Source: Spirosoma sp. KUDC1026 (GTDB taxonomy: Bacteria > Bacteroidota > Bacteroidia > Cytophagales > Spirosomataceae). Taken from it: a stretch of 64,000 nt of DNA. Each line of letters begins with the position of its first letter. Position 1 is the stretch's first letter. The stretch covers positions 248,001-312,000 of the forward strand of contig NZ_CP056032.1 of NCBI RefSeq assembly GCF_013375035.1, written 5' to 3'. Under the pieces are notes generated by a model, which worked only from the letters and a program-made list of their open reading frames with translations, was not told the origin of the DNA and ran no database searches. A program made the translations under genes and the position numbers. Shown in pieces: positions 44,111-54,100 of the stretch.

Positions 44111-45445
44111 ATGGCTCAGTTAACCCTTGGCGACAAAACGTATTTCCCATTTGTCGAGAAACCTATTCAGTACGAAGGCCGCGAATCGGACAACCCGCTC
44201 GCATTTAAGTTTTATGACGCTACCCGCCCCATCCTGGGCACACCCATGAAAGACCTGTTCCGGTTCGCGACGGCTTACTGGCACACCTTCTGCGGTACCG
44301 GTGGTGACCCCTTCGGACCGGGCGTCAAGCACTTCCCCTGGGATGCTAACGCCGATGCTCTGGGCGCGGCCCACGATAAAATGGATGCAGCCTTTGAATT
44401 CATCACTAAAATCGGGATGGATTATTACTGCTTCCACGATGTGGACGTAGCACCTGAAGGCAAATCAAACGCCGAGTTCGAAAAGAACTTCCGCGCCATT
44501 GTCGATTACGCCAAGCAGAAACAGGCCGCCAGTGGTGTCAAACTGCTGTGGGGTACGGCCAACCTGTTCTCGCACGAGCGTTACATGAACGGCGCCAGCA
44601 CCAATCCGGATTTCCACGTACTGGCCCACGGCGGCTGGCAGGTGAAAAACGCCATCGACGCAACCATCGAGCTGGGTGGTCGGGGCTACACGTTCTGGGG
44701 CGGCCGCGAAGGGTATATGTCGCTGCTGAACACGAACATGAAACGGGAGCAGGAGCACCTGGGTAAGTTTCTTCAGATCTCGCGCGACTATGCCCGGAAA
44801 CAGGGTTTCAAAGGTTCGTTCTACATCGAGCCCAAGCCGATGGAACCAACCAAACACCAGTACGACTTCGACGCGGCTACGGTCGTTGGCTTCCTGAACA
44901 GATTCGGTCTGCAGGACGATTTCGAACTTAACCTCGAGACCAACCACGCTACGCTGGCTAACCACACGTTTGCCCACGAGCTGCAGGTTGCCGTTGATAA
45001 TAACATGCTGGGCAGCATTGACGCCAACCGGGGTGATTACCAGAACGGCTGGGATACCGACCAGTTCCCCGTTGACGTGTATGAGCTGACCGAAGCGATG
45101 CTGGTGATTCTGGAAGCGGGTGGTTTCAAATCGGGGGGGGTAAACTTCGACGCCAAAACGCGCCGGAACTCAACCGATCTCGAAGATATTTTCATCGCCC
45201 ATATCGGTGGTATGGATACCTTCGCCCGGGCAGCCATTGCCGCCGAAGCGATTCTGGAAAAATCAAAGTACAAGCAAATGCGGTCCGACCGCTACGCCAG
45301 TTACGACTCGGGAGAAGGCGCCCGTTTCGAAAAAGGCGAGCTAACGCTGGAAGACTTACGTGAGTACGCGATGAGCAACGGTGAGCCAAAACAACTCAGC
45401 GGCAAACAAGAGCTCTACGAAATGATTGTCAACCAGTATATCTAG
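44111..45445 (+). CDS. xylA: Xylose isomerase
   Basis: The 444-residue protein is the long (class II) form. It begins [35 protein letters not shown], with [19 protein letters not shown], the active-site [10 protein letters not shown] (His about 101), [46 protein letters not shown] (metal Glu), [16 protein letters not shown] and [20 protein letters not shown]. It converts D-xylose to D-xylulose for the kinase XylB encoded upstream. The ATG at 44111 matches the family start; the frame is open upstream across the hairpin. Confidence 0.96.
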   Translation: MAQLTLGDKTYFPFVEKPIQYEGRESDNPLAFKFYDATRPILGTPMKDLFRFATAYWHTFCGTGGDPFGPGVKHFPWDANADALGAAHDKMDAAFEFITKIGMDYYCFHDVDVAPEGKSNAEFEKNFRAIVDYAKQKQAASGVKLLWGTANLFSHERYMNGASTNPDFHVLAHGGWQVKNAIDATIELGGRGYTFWGGREGYMSLLNTNMKREQEHLGKFLQISRDYARKQGFKGSFYIEPKPMEPTKHQYDFDAATVVGFLNRFGLQDDFELNLETNHATLANHTFAHELQVAVDNNMLGSIDANRGDYQNGWDTDQFPVDVYELTEAMLVILEAGGFKSGGVNFDAKTRRNSTDLEDIFIAHIGGMDTFARAAIAAEAILEKSKYKQMRSDRYASYDSGEGARFEKGELTLEDLREYAMSNGEPKQLSGKQELYEMIVNQYI

Positions 45446-45452
45446 GTTTCCC

Positions 45453-45486
45453 ACAGCCCGATCGACTTGATCGGGCTGTTTTTTTT
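45453..45486 (+). terminator. Rho-independent terminator after xylA
   Basis: The arms ACAGCCCGATC (45453-45463) and GATCGGGCTGT (45469-45479) form a perfect 11-bp stem with a 5-nt loop and eight T (45479-45486). Confidence 0.94.
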
Positions 45487-45509
45487 GCGGCACCTCATAC
45501 CCCCTCCCC

Positions 45510-45965
45510 ATGAAATACATTTCCCTGTTCTGCCTGCTGGTCTGTTCTTTTCCCGCCCTATCTCAGTCAAACGATGAAACGGCAGTTCGGGCTGTTATCG
45601 ATAGGCTGTTCACGGGAATGCGTAAAGCCGACTCGTCGATGGTACAATCGGTTTTTCTGCCCACCTCTACACTTACCAGCGTTAGCATGAAAAAGTCAGT
45701 GATGATTCAGGAAACCGCCATCGCTAAATTCGTTACGTCGATCGGACGGCAGAAACCGGGTTCTCTGGATGAGCGGCTGGCTTCGTACGACATCAAAACG
45801 GAGCCTCTGCTGGCCACCGCCTGGACGCCCTACGTCTTTTACCTGAATGGCAAGAAGAGTCACTGTGGCGTCAATACGTTTACGCTAGTGAAGATGGACG
45901 ACAAATGGTACATTCACAGCATCATCGACACGCGCCGGACGGAGACGTGCCCGGACCTGCCCTAG
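45510..45965 (+). CDS. Secreted NTF2-like / SnoaL-like protein
   Basis: The 151-residue protein has a signal peptide cleaved about ALSQS at 19. It then has an NTF2-like cone: ETAVRAVIDRLFTGMRKADSSMVQSVFLPTSTLTSV, a central KPGSLDERLASYDIKTEPLLATAWTPYVFYLNGKKSHCGVNTFTLVKMDDKWYIHSIIDTRR. The final strands match the lumazine-binding/SnoaL-like type in Bacteroidota. A ligand is not known. It follows xylA by about 65 bp. Confidence 0.82.
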   Translation: MKYISLFCLLVCSFPALSQSNDETAVRAVIDRLFTGMRKADSSMVQSVFLPTSTLTSVSMKKSVMIQETAIAKFVTSIGRQKPGSLDERLASYDIKTEPLLATAWTPYVFYLNGKKSHCGVNTFTLVKMDDKWYIHSIIDTRRTETCPDLP

Positions 45966-45997
45966 CCAGTCGGATCAATAATGCACCTGTCCGAGTC

Positions 45998-46027
45998 AGC
46001 CTGCCTTTCAGAAGCGCAGGCTTTTTT
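45998..46027 (+). terminator. Rho-independent terminator after the NTF2-like gene
   Basis: AGCCTGC at 45998-46004 pairs with GCAGGCT at 46016-46022 (7 bp, 11-nt loop), followed by six T. Confidence 0.82.
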
Positions 46028-46081
46028 GTTAGTCGACCTATTGCGTAGTGAGCTGTCTATGAGAACAATACCGCTTAATAA

Positions 46082-46943
46082 GAGCGTGTTGGGGAATTGA
46101 GAAAGCTTGAGAGTCGTGTCAACTTTGTGTCGACCAAGACATGAAGCAATGACTAAACAGTGGCAACCACTGACCGACCCTCAATGGGCCGCAATTTCGC
46201 CTTTCTTTGACCTTCGACGCAAGCGGACTCATAATTTGCGCCACATCGTAGACGCCTTGTTGTGGTTGCTTCGAACCGGCTGTCAGTGGCGTAACCTGCC
46301 CTCGCATTGGCCACACTGGCAGGCGGTGTACTACTATTTCGATCAGTGGAAACAGGCTGGTATATTTGAGCAGATCAACGCTGCTTTGAATCAACTCGAC
46401 CGTCAGCAAGCCGGACGAGCAAGTCATCCATCAGTACTATGCATTGATTCACAAAGCGTTAAGTTGCATCCCATGATCTGTGAACAGCGCGGTCTAGACG
46501 GCAACAAGCGTATCAATGGCCGCAAACGAACTCTAATCGTGGATACCCAGGGGCGCTTGTGGGTAGCTGACGTATCGGCGGCTAACGAGGCTGACGGCCC
46601 CTTAGCCGTGCCATTGATCACCAACATGCTGTGGCGCGTAGGCGAACGGCTGGAGAAAATCTACGGCGATCAAGCTTATAACGGCGTGTTTGCCCGTGAG
46701 TTGGAGGGGTGGAGTATTGTATTTGAAAAAGCCTCGCGTCCCGAGTCCGCTCAAGGCTTTGTACCAGTAGCTAAGCGATAGGTAGTCGAACGCAGCATCG
46801 CTTGGACCAATTTCTTCCGCCGGATCGTCAAGGACTATGAGTATACGGTAGCTTCTTCGGTCAACTGGCTGTATTTGGCTAACATTCAAGTGATACTACA
46901 GCGTATTTGAGGTTTGAACCAAATGTAATTCCCCAACACGCTC
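46082..46943 (+). mobile_element. IS5-family insertion sequence (IS427/IS1031-like), 862 bp
   Basis: Perfect 17-bp terminal inverted repeats begin GAGCGTGTTGGGGAATT (46082-46098 and 46927-46943). The direct repeat TAA occurs at both outer edges (46079-46081, 46944-46946), the TNA-type target duplication of this group. It carries one transposase reading frame with an internal stop. The insertion lies between the NTF2-like and the T9SS cargo gene and disrupts no visible gene. Confidence 0.92.
46149..46910 (+). pseudogene. IS5-family transposase with in-frame stop
   Basis: From ATG 46149 the frame runs to TAG at 46779-46781 and would continue in the same frame to TGA at 46908-46910. The codon at the stop corresponds to a Trp in related transposases (KR-W-VVER). 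A TGG to TAG change is therefore likely. Catalytic Asp residues are visible in CIDSQSVK and YGDQAYNG, but Glu in VVERSIAW lies behind the stop, so the truncated product lacks the third catalytic residue and is probably inactive. Confidence 0.9.
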
Positions 46944-47026
46944 TAAATCTTCTTCGGCTAACGTACGAATAGATTTTCATCCATAGTTATTGTGGTGTAT
47001 TCCGACTTCCCTTTAACGTAAACACC

Positions 47027-48139
47027 ATGAAACCTTTTCTTTGGCTGGTTCTGCTAGTAGCAGGCCTTCAGATGGCGCATGCCACCCATTTACGCGGTGG
47101 CTACATTCGTACGCAGTCCGCATCAACCAATGCCCTGACGCAGCAGATTACGCTTGTCCTGTATATGGATGAACTATACGGCAGAGCAGCGGCTGATGTA
47201 AGTACGGAACAGGAAATCTGCTTCGGCGATGGTAGCTCGCTACTAGTCCCACGTCAGGCCCGGCAGTATCTGGCCAATCGTACGATCAGCGTCAATACGT
47301 ATCAGGTCATGCATACCTACGCCGGTCCGGGCGTTTATACGCTTACGGTTGGTGTTGTCAATCGAACTGGGGTGCAGAACATCCCCAGCGCCGACCAGAT
47401 CGCGTTTGCGCTCACTACTACACTCTCAATCAGCAACTCAGGTAACCAAACGCCTGTATTTGCCTATTCCGGCGATACGTTAACTGTTAACCAGCGAGCA
47501 ACGGTCAATCTGCGCGCTACCGACTCCGATGGAGACAGCCTGGTATATGGTCTGGCCCGGCCACTTAACAAGGCGATGATAGAACCCTGTACGTCGGTTA
47601 CAGCGGTTAGTTCGTTTCAGTTTCCGAACGATTTGACCCGGCAGGGTACGTTCAAGCTTAATTCGGCAACGGGCGTACTCATCTGGGATGTACCTACTCA
47701 GCAGGGCAATTTCAGCGTAGCGCTGACCGTGAGCGAATACCGACGAGGTACGCTTATCAGCCAGACGCAGGAAGAAATTATCCTGATGGTCATTGACCGA
47801 CCTGGTTCGCCCACGCCCCTGCCAGCCTATGAACCCGCCGTACTTGGTACTAACCTGGTTACTGCCCTGCCCGAGTACCGCGACGAAGATGTGTTATTCA
47901 GCGCTTTTCCGAACCCGGTCGACGATCGGTTGCAGGTAACGATTCAGAGCACCCGCACCCTCCCCGCTACGGTTCAACTGCTGGACATGAACGGGCGGTT
48001 AATTCATCAATCGACCTTTACGAAGGCAGCCCGGCAGCACGAGCAGGTAATCAGTACGGAAAATCTGTCGGCCGGAACGTACCTGCTCCGGGCGAAGGTT
48101 GGACAGCGTACGCTGACGCAGAAAGTCCTTAAACGATAG
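47027..48139 (+). CDS. Secreted protein with T9SS type A sorting domain
   Basis: The 370-residue protein has a signal peptide (FLWLVLLVAGLQMAHA) and begins THLRGGYI, as in PKD-like Bacteroidota exoproteins. A PKD/cadherin-like part has TDSDGDSLVYGLA about 164-178 and FKLNSATGVLIWDVPTQQGNFSVALTVSEYR. The C-terminal about 85 residues are the T9SS type A sorting domain (FPNPVDDRLQVTI...LLDMNGRLI...LSAGTYLLR...KVLKR). It is exported across the outer membrane by the type IX system, which is not in this window. Its stop touches the stop of the convergent radical SAM gene. Confidence 0.88.
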   Translation: MKPFLWLVLLVAGLQMAHATHLRGGYIRTQSASTNALTQQITLVLYMDELYGRAAADVSTEQEICFGDGSSLLVPRQARQYLANRTISVNTYQVMHTYAGPGVYTLTVGVVNRTGVQNIPSADQIAFALTTTLSISNSGNQTPVFAYSGDTLTVNQRATVNLRATDSDGDSLVYGLARPLNKAMIEPCTSVTAVSSFQFPNDLTRQGTFKLNSATGVLIWDVPTQQGNFSVALTVSEYRRGTLISQTQEEIILMVIDRPGSPTPLPAYEPAVLGTNLVTALPEYRDEDVLFSAFPNPVDDRLQVTIQSTRTLPATVQLLDMNGRLIHQSTFTKAARQHEQVISTENLSAGTYLLRAKVGQRTLTQKVLKR

Positions 48140-49117
48140 CTAGAGAAGCTGTTTCCAGGTACCTTTCAGCCAGTTGTATTTGAGCGTACTGGGCAGCGCT
48201 TTCCACCAGTATTTGCTCATCTCAACGGCAAAGGAGGGCTGCATGTAGCAGTTAATGGCGCAGCCTTCACAGGCCGGCAGACGGCCTTCCAGCGCAACGA
48301 GTTTTTGTACCTCTTCCGAATGGTAGAGCGTATGCAGCTCGTTGTCGATAGGGTATTCTTTCAGCCCCAGGTGATAACAGGGCAGAACAAGCTTGTTCTC
48401 GGGAGAAATAACGATGGTGGTGCTGGCGGCCCGGCAAATGGGGTCTTCTACGTGGTTTCCTCCGTCGCGCCGGAGTTGAATGAATGCATCATTCAGATAC
48501 ACGTTCTTTTGGCGACTCCACCAGCTCATCGTCTGCAGTGCCTCTTCCGAAAAGCGATCGCCGGTTTCGACGGTGTTGTACTCAAAAACCGGGTTCAGAA
48601 TGAGCACCAGATCGTTGGGCAGGCAAATTTCCTCGTGCATCTGCCGAATCTGGTGAACATTGTGCTCAAAGACCGTAAACAAAATATCCGGACGCTCCCC
48701 CAACTGGCGAGCGATCCGGATAGATTCCATTACTTTATCAAAGCACTTTACACCCCGCGACTGGTCGTGCTCCTCGGCAACGGGCGAATCCAGCGAGAAA
48801 TGCAGCATATCCACCAGCCCACGAAGCCGCTCCGCCTGTTTAGGATAGAGCAGGGCATTGGTCGTGATTGTCGTAATCAGCCCGAGCTGTTTCGCTTCCT
48901 GCAGCAGTTCGGGTAAGTGCCGGTGCAGCAGGGGTTCACCACCCGTAAAATCGACCACCCGAACGCCCAGTTTTTTCAGATCGCGTAGATTCTGGCGCGC
49001 ATTTTCGAGTGTGATGTAAGGCGATGGACGCTCCCAAATGTCGCAGAAACTACAACTGGCGTTACAGCGGTACGTTACGTAGTAGTTGCAGAGAACAGGA
49101 TGGGAGACGAGTCGCAT
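48140..49117 (-). CDS. Radical SAM protein with SPASM-like C-terminal cysteines
   Basis: The 325-residue protein has the [4Fe-4S] motif Cys18-x3-Cys22-x2-Cys25 (YRCNASCSFCDIW), GGEPLLH about 60-66, and a C-terminal CEGCAINC with an earlier ILNPVFEYN and ICRAAS, giving extra cysteines of an auxiliary cluster type. It resembles the radical SAM proteins that act with a PQQ-, heme- or peptide-modifying role, but no substrate is shown. The start codon overlaps the accD stop (TAATG), so the two are co-translated. Confidence 0.87.
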   Translation of the reverse strand: MRLVSHPVLCNYYVTYRCNASCSFCDIWERPSPYITLENARQNLRDLKKLGVRVVDFTGGEPLLHRHLPELLQEAKQLGLITTITTNALLYPKQAERLRGLVDMLHFSLDSPVAEEHDQSRGVKCFDKVMESIRIARQLGERPDILFTVFEHNVHQIRQMHEEICLPNDLVLILNPVFEYNTVETGDRFSEEALQTMSWWSRQKNVYLNDAFIQLRRDGGNHVEDPICRAASTTIVISPENKLVLPCYHLGLKEYPIDNELHTLYHSEEVQKLVALEGRLPACEGCAINCYMQPSFAVEMSKYWWKALPSTLKYNWLKGTWKQLL

Positions 49118-49959
49118 TACTGGAGCATCCGGAATAGAGTAGCTAGTTTATCCTTCAGATCTTTCCGGTCAACAATGAAATCAAGGAACCCGTGATCCAG
49201 AACAAATTCGGCGCTCTGGAAGCCTTTGGGCAGGTCTTTGCCAATCGTTTCCCGAATAACGCGGGGACCGGCAAAACCGATCAGCGCACCGGGCTCGGCA
49301 ATGTTGAAGTCGCCCAGCATTGCGTAAGACGCCGTAACTCCCCCCGTCGTGGGATCAGTCAGCAAGGATACGTACGGCAATTTAGCGTTCGCTAAAAGCG
49401 CCAGTTTAGCGGAGGTTTTCGCCATCTGCATGAGCGAGAAACCGGCTTCCATCATCCGGGCACCCCCCGAGCGGGAGACCATTAAGAACGGCGTTTTGTT
49501 GGCGATCGCGTAGTCAATCGCGCGTGCGATCTTCTCCCCTACTACCGACCCCATTGATCCGCCGATGAAGTTAAAATCCATCACAGCCATCGTTACCGTC
49601 TGGCCGTGCACTGGACCATAAGCCGTGCGAACCGCGTCTTTCAGACCCGTTTTTTCGATCGTTGTCTTGATCCGGCTCGGATAGGCTTTCGTATCGACAA
49701 ACTTCAGCGGATCACCCGAGATCATATCGGCGTCAAGTTCTGTGAATTCGTTGTCGTCGAAGAGAATCGAAAAATAGGCCTCGGAGCCCACTTTCTCGTG
49801 GTAGTTGCAGTGGACGCAGGTAAATGCATTGAGCTTATGCTCCCGCGTATGCATGATTTTTTTACAATTCGGACACTGATACCAAAGACCATCGGGGGCT
49901 TCCCGTTTCATTTCGGTCGGCGTCTGAATACCCTTATCTTTTCGGACGAACCAGGACAT
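49117..49959 (-). CDS. accD: Acetyl-CoA carboxylase carboxyltransferase subunit beta
   Basis: The 280-residue protein has the N-terminal zinc ribbon with Cys29, Cys32, Cys48 and Cys51. The crotonase-like carboxyltransferase domain follows: [11 protein letters not shown] (about 134-144), [42 protein letters not shown] and [21 protein letters not shown]. It transfers CO2 from carboxybiotin to acetyl-CoA together with AccA (encoded elsewhere), the first step of fatty acid synthesis. It overlaps the radical SAM gene by one base. A TAACTTTA element at 50019-50026 (minus) could be its -7 box. Confidence 0.95.
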   Translation of the reverse strand: MSWFVRKDKGIQTPTEMKREAPDGLWYQCPNCKKIMHTREHKLNAFTCVHCNYHEKVGSEAYFSILFDDNEFTELDADMISGDPLKFVDTKAYPSRIKTTIEKTGLKDAVRTAYGPVHGQTVTMAVMDFNFIGGSMGSVVGEKIARAIDYAIANKTPFLMVSRSGGARMMEAGFSLMQMAKTSAKLALLANAKLPYVSLLTDPTTGGVTASYAMLGDFNIAEPGALIGFAGPRVIRETIGKDLPKGFQSAEFVLDHGFLDFIVDRKDLKDKLATLFRMLQ

Positions 49960-50150
49960 ATTCTCTCGTTGCAGTTGGCTTGTTACCGCTTAAACCCTGT
50001 TGATGGGCAAACGGCTTGTAAAGTTACGAAGAAATCAGGTGACCGAATCAAAAGCGTTTACATTCACGCTCGTCAGGGCCGCTGAATTAGTTATATAGGT
50101 TAGCAAACAAGGCTTTCTGAGCCGATTTCTTCCGTCTATTGAGGGCCAAC

Positions 50151-50184
50151 AAAAAGGCCCATTCGGTAAGTACCAAATGGGCCT
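50151..50184 (-). terminator. Rho-independent terminator after the T9SS-domain protein
   Basis: AGGCCCATT at 50155-50163 pairs with AATGGGCCT at 50176-50184. Read on the minus strand the 9-bp stem is followed by five T. Confidence 0.85.
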
Positions 50185-50207
50185 GGGTTTATAAATGGTG
50201 AAATTGG

Positions 50208-51128
50208 TTACGAATCTTTGACAATTTTCCGGTTCACCACTTTACCGCCGACAACCGTCCGCAGCAAGTATGTGCCGCCCGCTGATTTCTCCATGTTAAT
50301 CCGGAACGTGTTTACCCCCCGCTTCACCTCCTGGGTTGATGTCTGGTTGATGTTGCCTTTCATGTCGACAACTTCCAGACGGATTGCGTCATCCTGCTGC
50401 GAGAAATACTTCACGTTCAGGGTTTCGGCAACCGGGTTGGGATAAGCAATAACCGACATTTCCTCAACTCCTTCCGACACACCGTTTAACTGCGCAATAG
50501 CCGTTAGTTTCTTGGCCATTTCGGTCAGAACCGTGTTCATTGTTGTCGGCCGGGCGAACTGATCCAGTGGACGGGCGTTCATATTAGCAGCCTGACCCGA
50601 GCGGGAATAAAAGCTGCTGGCTACGTTTAATGACATCCGCTCATCAGCAATCTTGATGAATGAGTCATTATTTTCCAGCACTGTTACGTCGGCCGGATTG
50701 CCGTTCTGCCCCGTAAAAGTGAACAGCGCTACCGGCTCACCTTCTTTGAACTCACCGTAGTTTGTTTCGCTCGGAGTTTTCCCAATGACGTAATACTCGT
50801 AGAAAGGACTTACGCCCTGCACGTTAAACTCTTTCTGGCGACCAATTTTGATTGGGCTCTTCTCCCAGGTGCCCCGTACGTCCTTGATGTTCGATACCAG
50901 AAAGTTGGTTGGTACTTTCAGGGTAAACTGAGCCGTCAGCCCTTTTTCCTCCGTATCGCCATTGTTGGAATTAGGCGTACTATATTCCGGGATGATCCAG
51001 GCGGTGTATAACTTCTTGTCTGTGTCGTACGTAACCATGTACTTGACCGAGAAGTTAGAAGCTGACTGGGCAAGGGCCTGGCTCAGGCTCAGTCCGGCAA
51101 TCAATAACGTGGCAATTAATGCTCTCAT
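50208..51128 (-). CDS. Secreted protein with N-terminal module shared with the large repeat protein, and T9SS type A sorting domain
   Basis: The 306-residue protein has a signal peptide ending LAQS about 20. Residues about 22-200 form a module (KYMVTYDTDKKLYTAWIIPEY... TAQFTLKVPTNF... YYVIGKTPSETNYGEF... SLNVASSFYSRSGQA) that matches the N-terminus of the 1593-residue neighbour. The last about 80 residues are a T9SS type A domain (AYPNPVAETLNVKYF...VVDMKGNI...SAGGTYLLRTVVGGKVVNRKIVK). It is therefore probably exported to the cell surface. It lies 30 bp behind the large repeat gene and is the last gene of a four-gene minus-strand run. Confidence 0.86.
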   Translation of the reverse strand: MRALIATLLIAGLSLSQALAQSASNFSVKYMVTYDTDKKLYTAWIIPEYSTPNSNNGDTEEKGLTAQFTLKVPTNFLVSNIKDVRGTWEKSPIKIGRQKEFNVQGVSPFYEYYVIGKTPSETNYGEFKEGEPVALFTFTGQNGNPADVTVLENNDSFIKIADERMSLNVASSFYSRSGQAANMNARPLDQFARPTTMNTVLTEMAKKLTAIAQLNGVSEGVEEMSVIAYPNPVAETLNVKYFSQQDDAIRLEVVDMKGNINQTSTQEVKRGVNTFRINMEKSAGGTYLLRTVVGGKVVNRKIVKDS

Positions 51129-51158
51129 AATCGAAATGGATTAAGTCTGACAGTTCGG

Positions 51159-54100
51159 CTATCTCCGTCTCGTTTTCGTGATGACGAACGGTACACATAC
51201 GTTAGCCGGGCAGCAATTCTGCTCAACAACAACCAGTGGGCAACATCCCCCCGCAGGACAAGTCGAGTTTGACGCGCTAAAGGTGTAGGTACCCGCAGCA
51301 ACCAGCGTGATTGTGTTTCCTGAACCTACCTGCGCACCGTCCTTATACCAGGTTACGTTGGTGTACAGCGACGGAATGGTTGCCACAATGGCTTCCCCCG
51401 TACACACATTCACGGGAACCGATACGCAGCTCTGATCGCTGTTGTTGGCACTGTTCGGATCAACCTGATCCAGCGACACTGTCCGGGCGTAATTGAAGGC
51501 GATACCTTCTACCAGCAACCGGGCGTTGACGGTCAGGATAGCACTGTCACCGGCTGCCAGGGCAGGAATTGTCAGCATTGATGCGGCATACGTACCAACC
51601 GTAGTTGAACCCGAAACAAACTGCAGACCGCTACCCAGACTGTCTTTAACAACTACGTTCGTTGCCCGGTCGGCACCCAGGTTTTTCACGACGATCGTGA
51701 ACGTAACGACATCGTTGATTGCCCGGATTTTGTTACCAACCAGCGCCTTCGTTACGCGGATATCAGCATTGCCGATTGGTTTTGGCAGTACTGTAATACA
51801 CACCTGAGACGTCGTGCAAACCGTTGTACTGGTCAGATCACAAATCTGATACGTATAGCAGGTTACTCCCGTGAAGCTGGTAGCTGGTGTAAAGCTGATC
51901 GTACCATCGGCATTCACCACTGCTGTCCCATTGGCAGGTGGTGTCGGCAGGCTCACGACTACGTTCGTAGCGCTCGCCGGACGACCCGTGTTCGTATCGT
52001 TAGCCAGTACGCGGGTAATTATTTCCGTACCCGAAGTTGTTGTGCCGCTATCCGGGTTAGCAGCCAATACTACTGGAACCGGTGCAGCAGATACCGTTAC
52101 GCAGACCTGTGCCGAGGAACAGGCAATAGTGCTGTTCACGTCGCAAATCTGATACGTAAAGCAGTCGACTCCAGAGAAACCAGCTGCAGATCGGTACAGA
52201 ATCCGTCCGTCAGCTGTCAATGTAGCCGTGCCGTTAGCAGGTGGTGTTAACAGACTAACCGTTACGTTGGTCGAGCTTACTGGAGCCCCGTTGCTATTGT
52301 CGTTCGCAAAAATATTGATCGTGATAGGAGATCCGGCGGTGGTTGTACCACTATCCGGATTGGCCACTACCATAGCCTGCGGACGAACCGTGATACAAGC
52401 CTGGGTCGTGGCGCAGACCGTACCGCTGGTGATGTCACAAATCTGATACGTATAGCAGGTGGTGCCGGTATAGCCCGCTGTCGGGGTGAAGCTGATGGTG
52501 CCGTCAGCGTTCACGACAGCTGTGCCGTTGGGCGACTGCTGAGTCACACTCACCGTTACGTTGGTGATGCTGGCCGGACGGCCTGTGTTGGTGTCATTAC
52601 TCAGCACCGCCAATGTGCTCACCGTGCCCGCCGTGATCGTAGCGGCATCTGGGTTGGCAACCACCGCTGTTTGTGGGTTGACCGTCACGCAGACCTGTGC
52701 GGTTGCACAAACGCTGGTGCTGGTGATGTCACAGATGCGGTAAGTGTAGCAAGCCTGGCCCACAAAGCCCACCACCGGGGTGAAGCTGATGGTGCCGTCG
52801 GCATTGACCACTGCTGTACCGTTAGCAGGTGCCGTAGCAATGCTCACCGTTACGTTGGTGATGCTGGCCGGGCTACCGGTATTGGTATCATTCCCCAGCA
52901 CCGCTACCGTACTCACCGTGCCCGTGGTGATGGTGGCCGCATCCGGGTTAGCGGTTACGGCCGTTTGCGGGTTGACCGTAATACAAGCCTGGGTCGTGGC
53001 GCAGACCGTACCGCTGGTGATATCACAGATCTGATACGTATAGCAGGTGGTGCCGGTGTAGCCTGCTGTTGGCGTGAAGCTGATGGTGCCGTCAGCGTTC
53101 ACTACCGCCGTGCCGTTTGGTGATGGCGTAGCAATGCTCACCGTTACGTTGGTGATGCTCGCTGGCCGGCCTGTGTTGGTATCGTTACCTAGTACTGCCA
53201 ATGTGCTTACTGCACCGGCTGTGATCGTGGTCGCGTCCGGGTTAGCTACTACGGCCGTTTGTGGATTAACCGTCACGCAAACCTGTGCGGTTGCACAAAC
53301 GCTGGCGCTGGTGATGTCACAGATGCGGTAGGTGTAGCAAGCCTGACCCACAAAGCCCACCGCCGGGGTGAAGCTGATGGTGCCGTCGGCATTGACCACT
53401 GCTGTACCGTTAGCAGGTGCCGTAGCAATGCTCACCGTTACGTTGGTGATGCTGGCTGGACGGCCTGTGTTGGTGTCGTTACCCAGCACCGCTACCGTGC
53501 TCACCGTGCCCGCTGTAATCGTAGCCGCGTCCGGGTTAGCGGTTACGGCTGTTTGCGGGTTGACCGTCACGCAGACTTGTGCGGTTGCACAAACGCTGGT
53601 GCTGGTGATGTCACAGATGCGGTAGGTATAGCAAGCCTGACCCACAAAGCCCACCGCCGGGGTGAAGCTGATGGTGCCATCAGCGTTCACTACCGCCGTA
53701 CCGTTGGCAGGTGGCGTGGCAAGGCTCACTGTTACGTTAGTAATACTCGCAGGACGACCCGTGTTGGTATCATTACCCAGCACCGCTACCGTGCTCACCG
53801 AACCTGTGGTGATGGTAGCCGCGTCCGGGTTAGCTACTACGGCCGTTTGCGGATTAACCGTCACGCAGACTTGTGCGGTTGCACAAACGCTGGTGCTGGT
53901 GATGTCGCAGATGCGGTAGGTGTAGCAAGCCTGGCCCACAAAGCCCACCGCCGGGGTAAAGCTGATGGTGCCGTCGGCGTTCACTACCGCCGTGCCGTTG
54001 GGTGACTGCTGGGTTACACTCACCGTTACGTTGGTGATGCTGGCCGGGCGACCCGTGTTGGTATCATTACCTAGTACCGCTACCGTGCTCACCGTGCCTG

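Noticed and set aside
46779..46781. Programmed readthrough of the transposase stop
   Set aside because: IS5 members sometimes use frameshifting, but a TAG replacing a conserved Trp codon is better explained by mutation.
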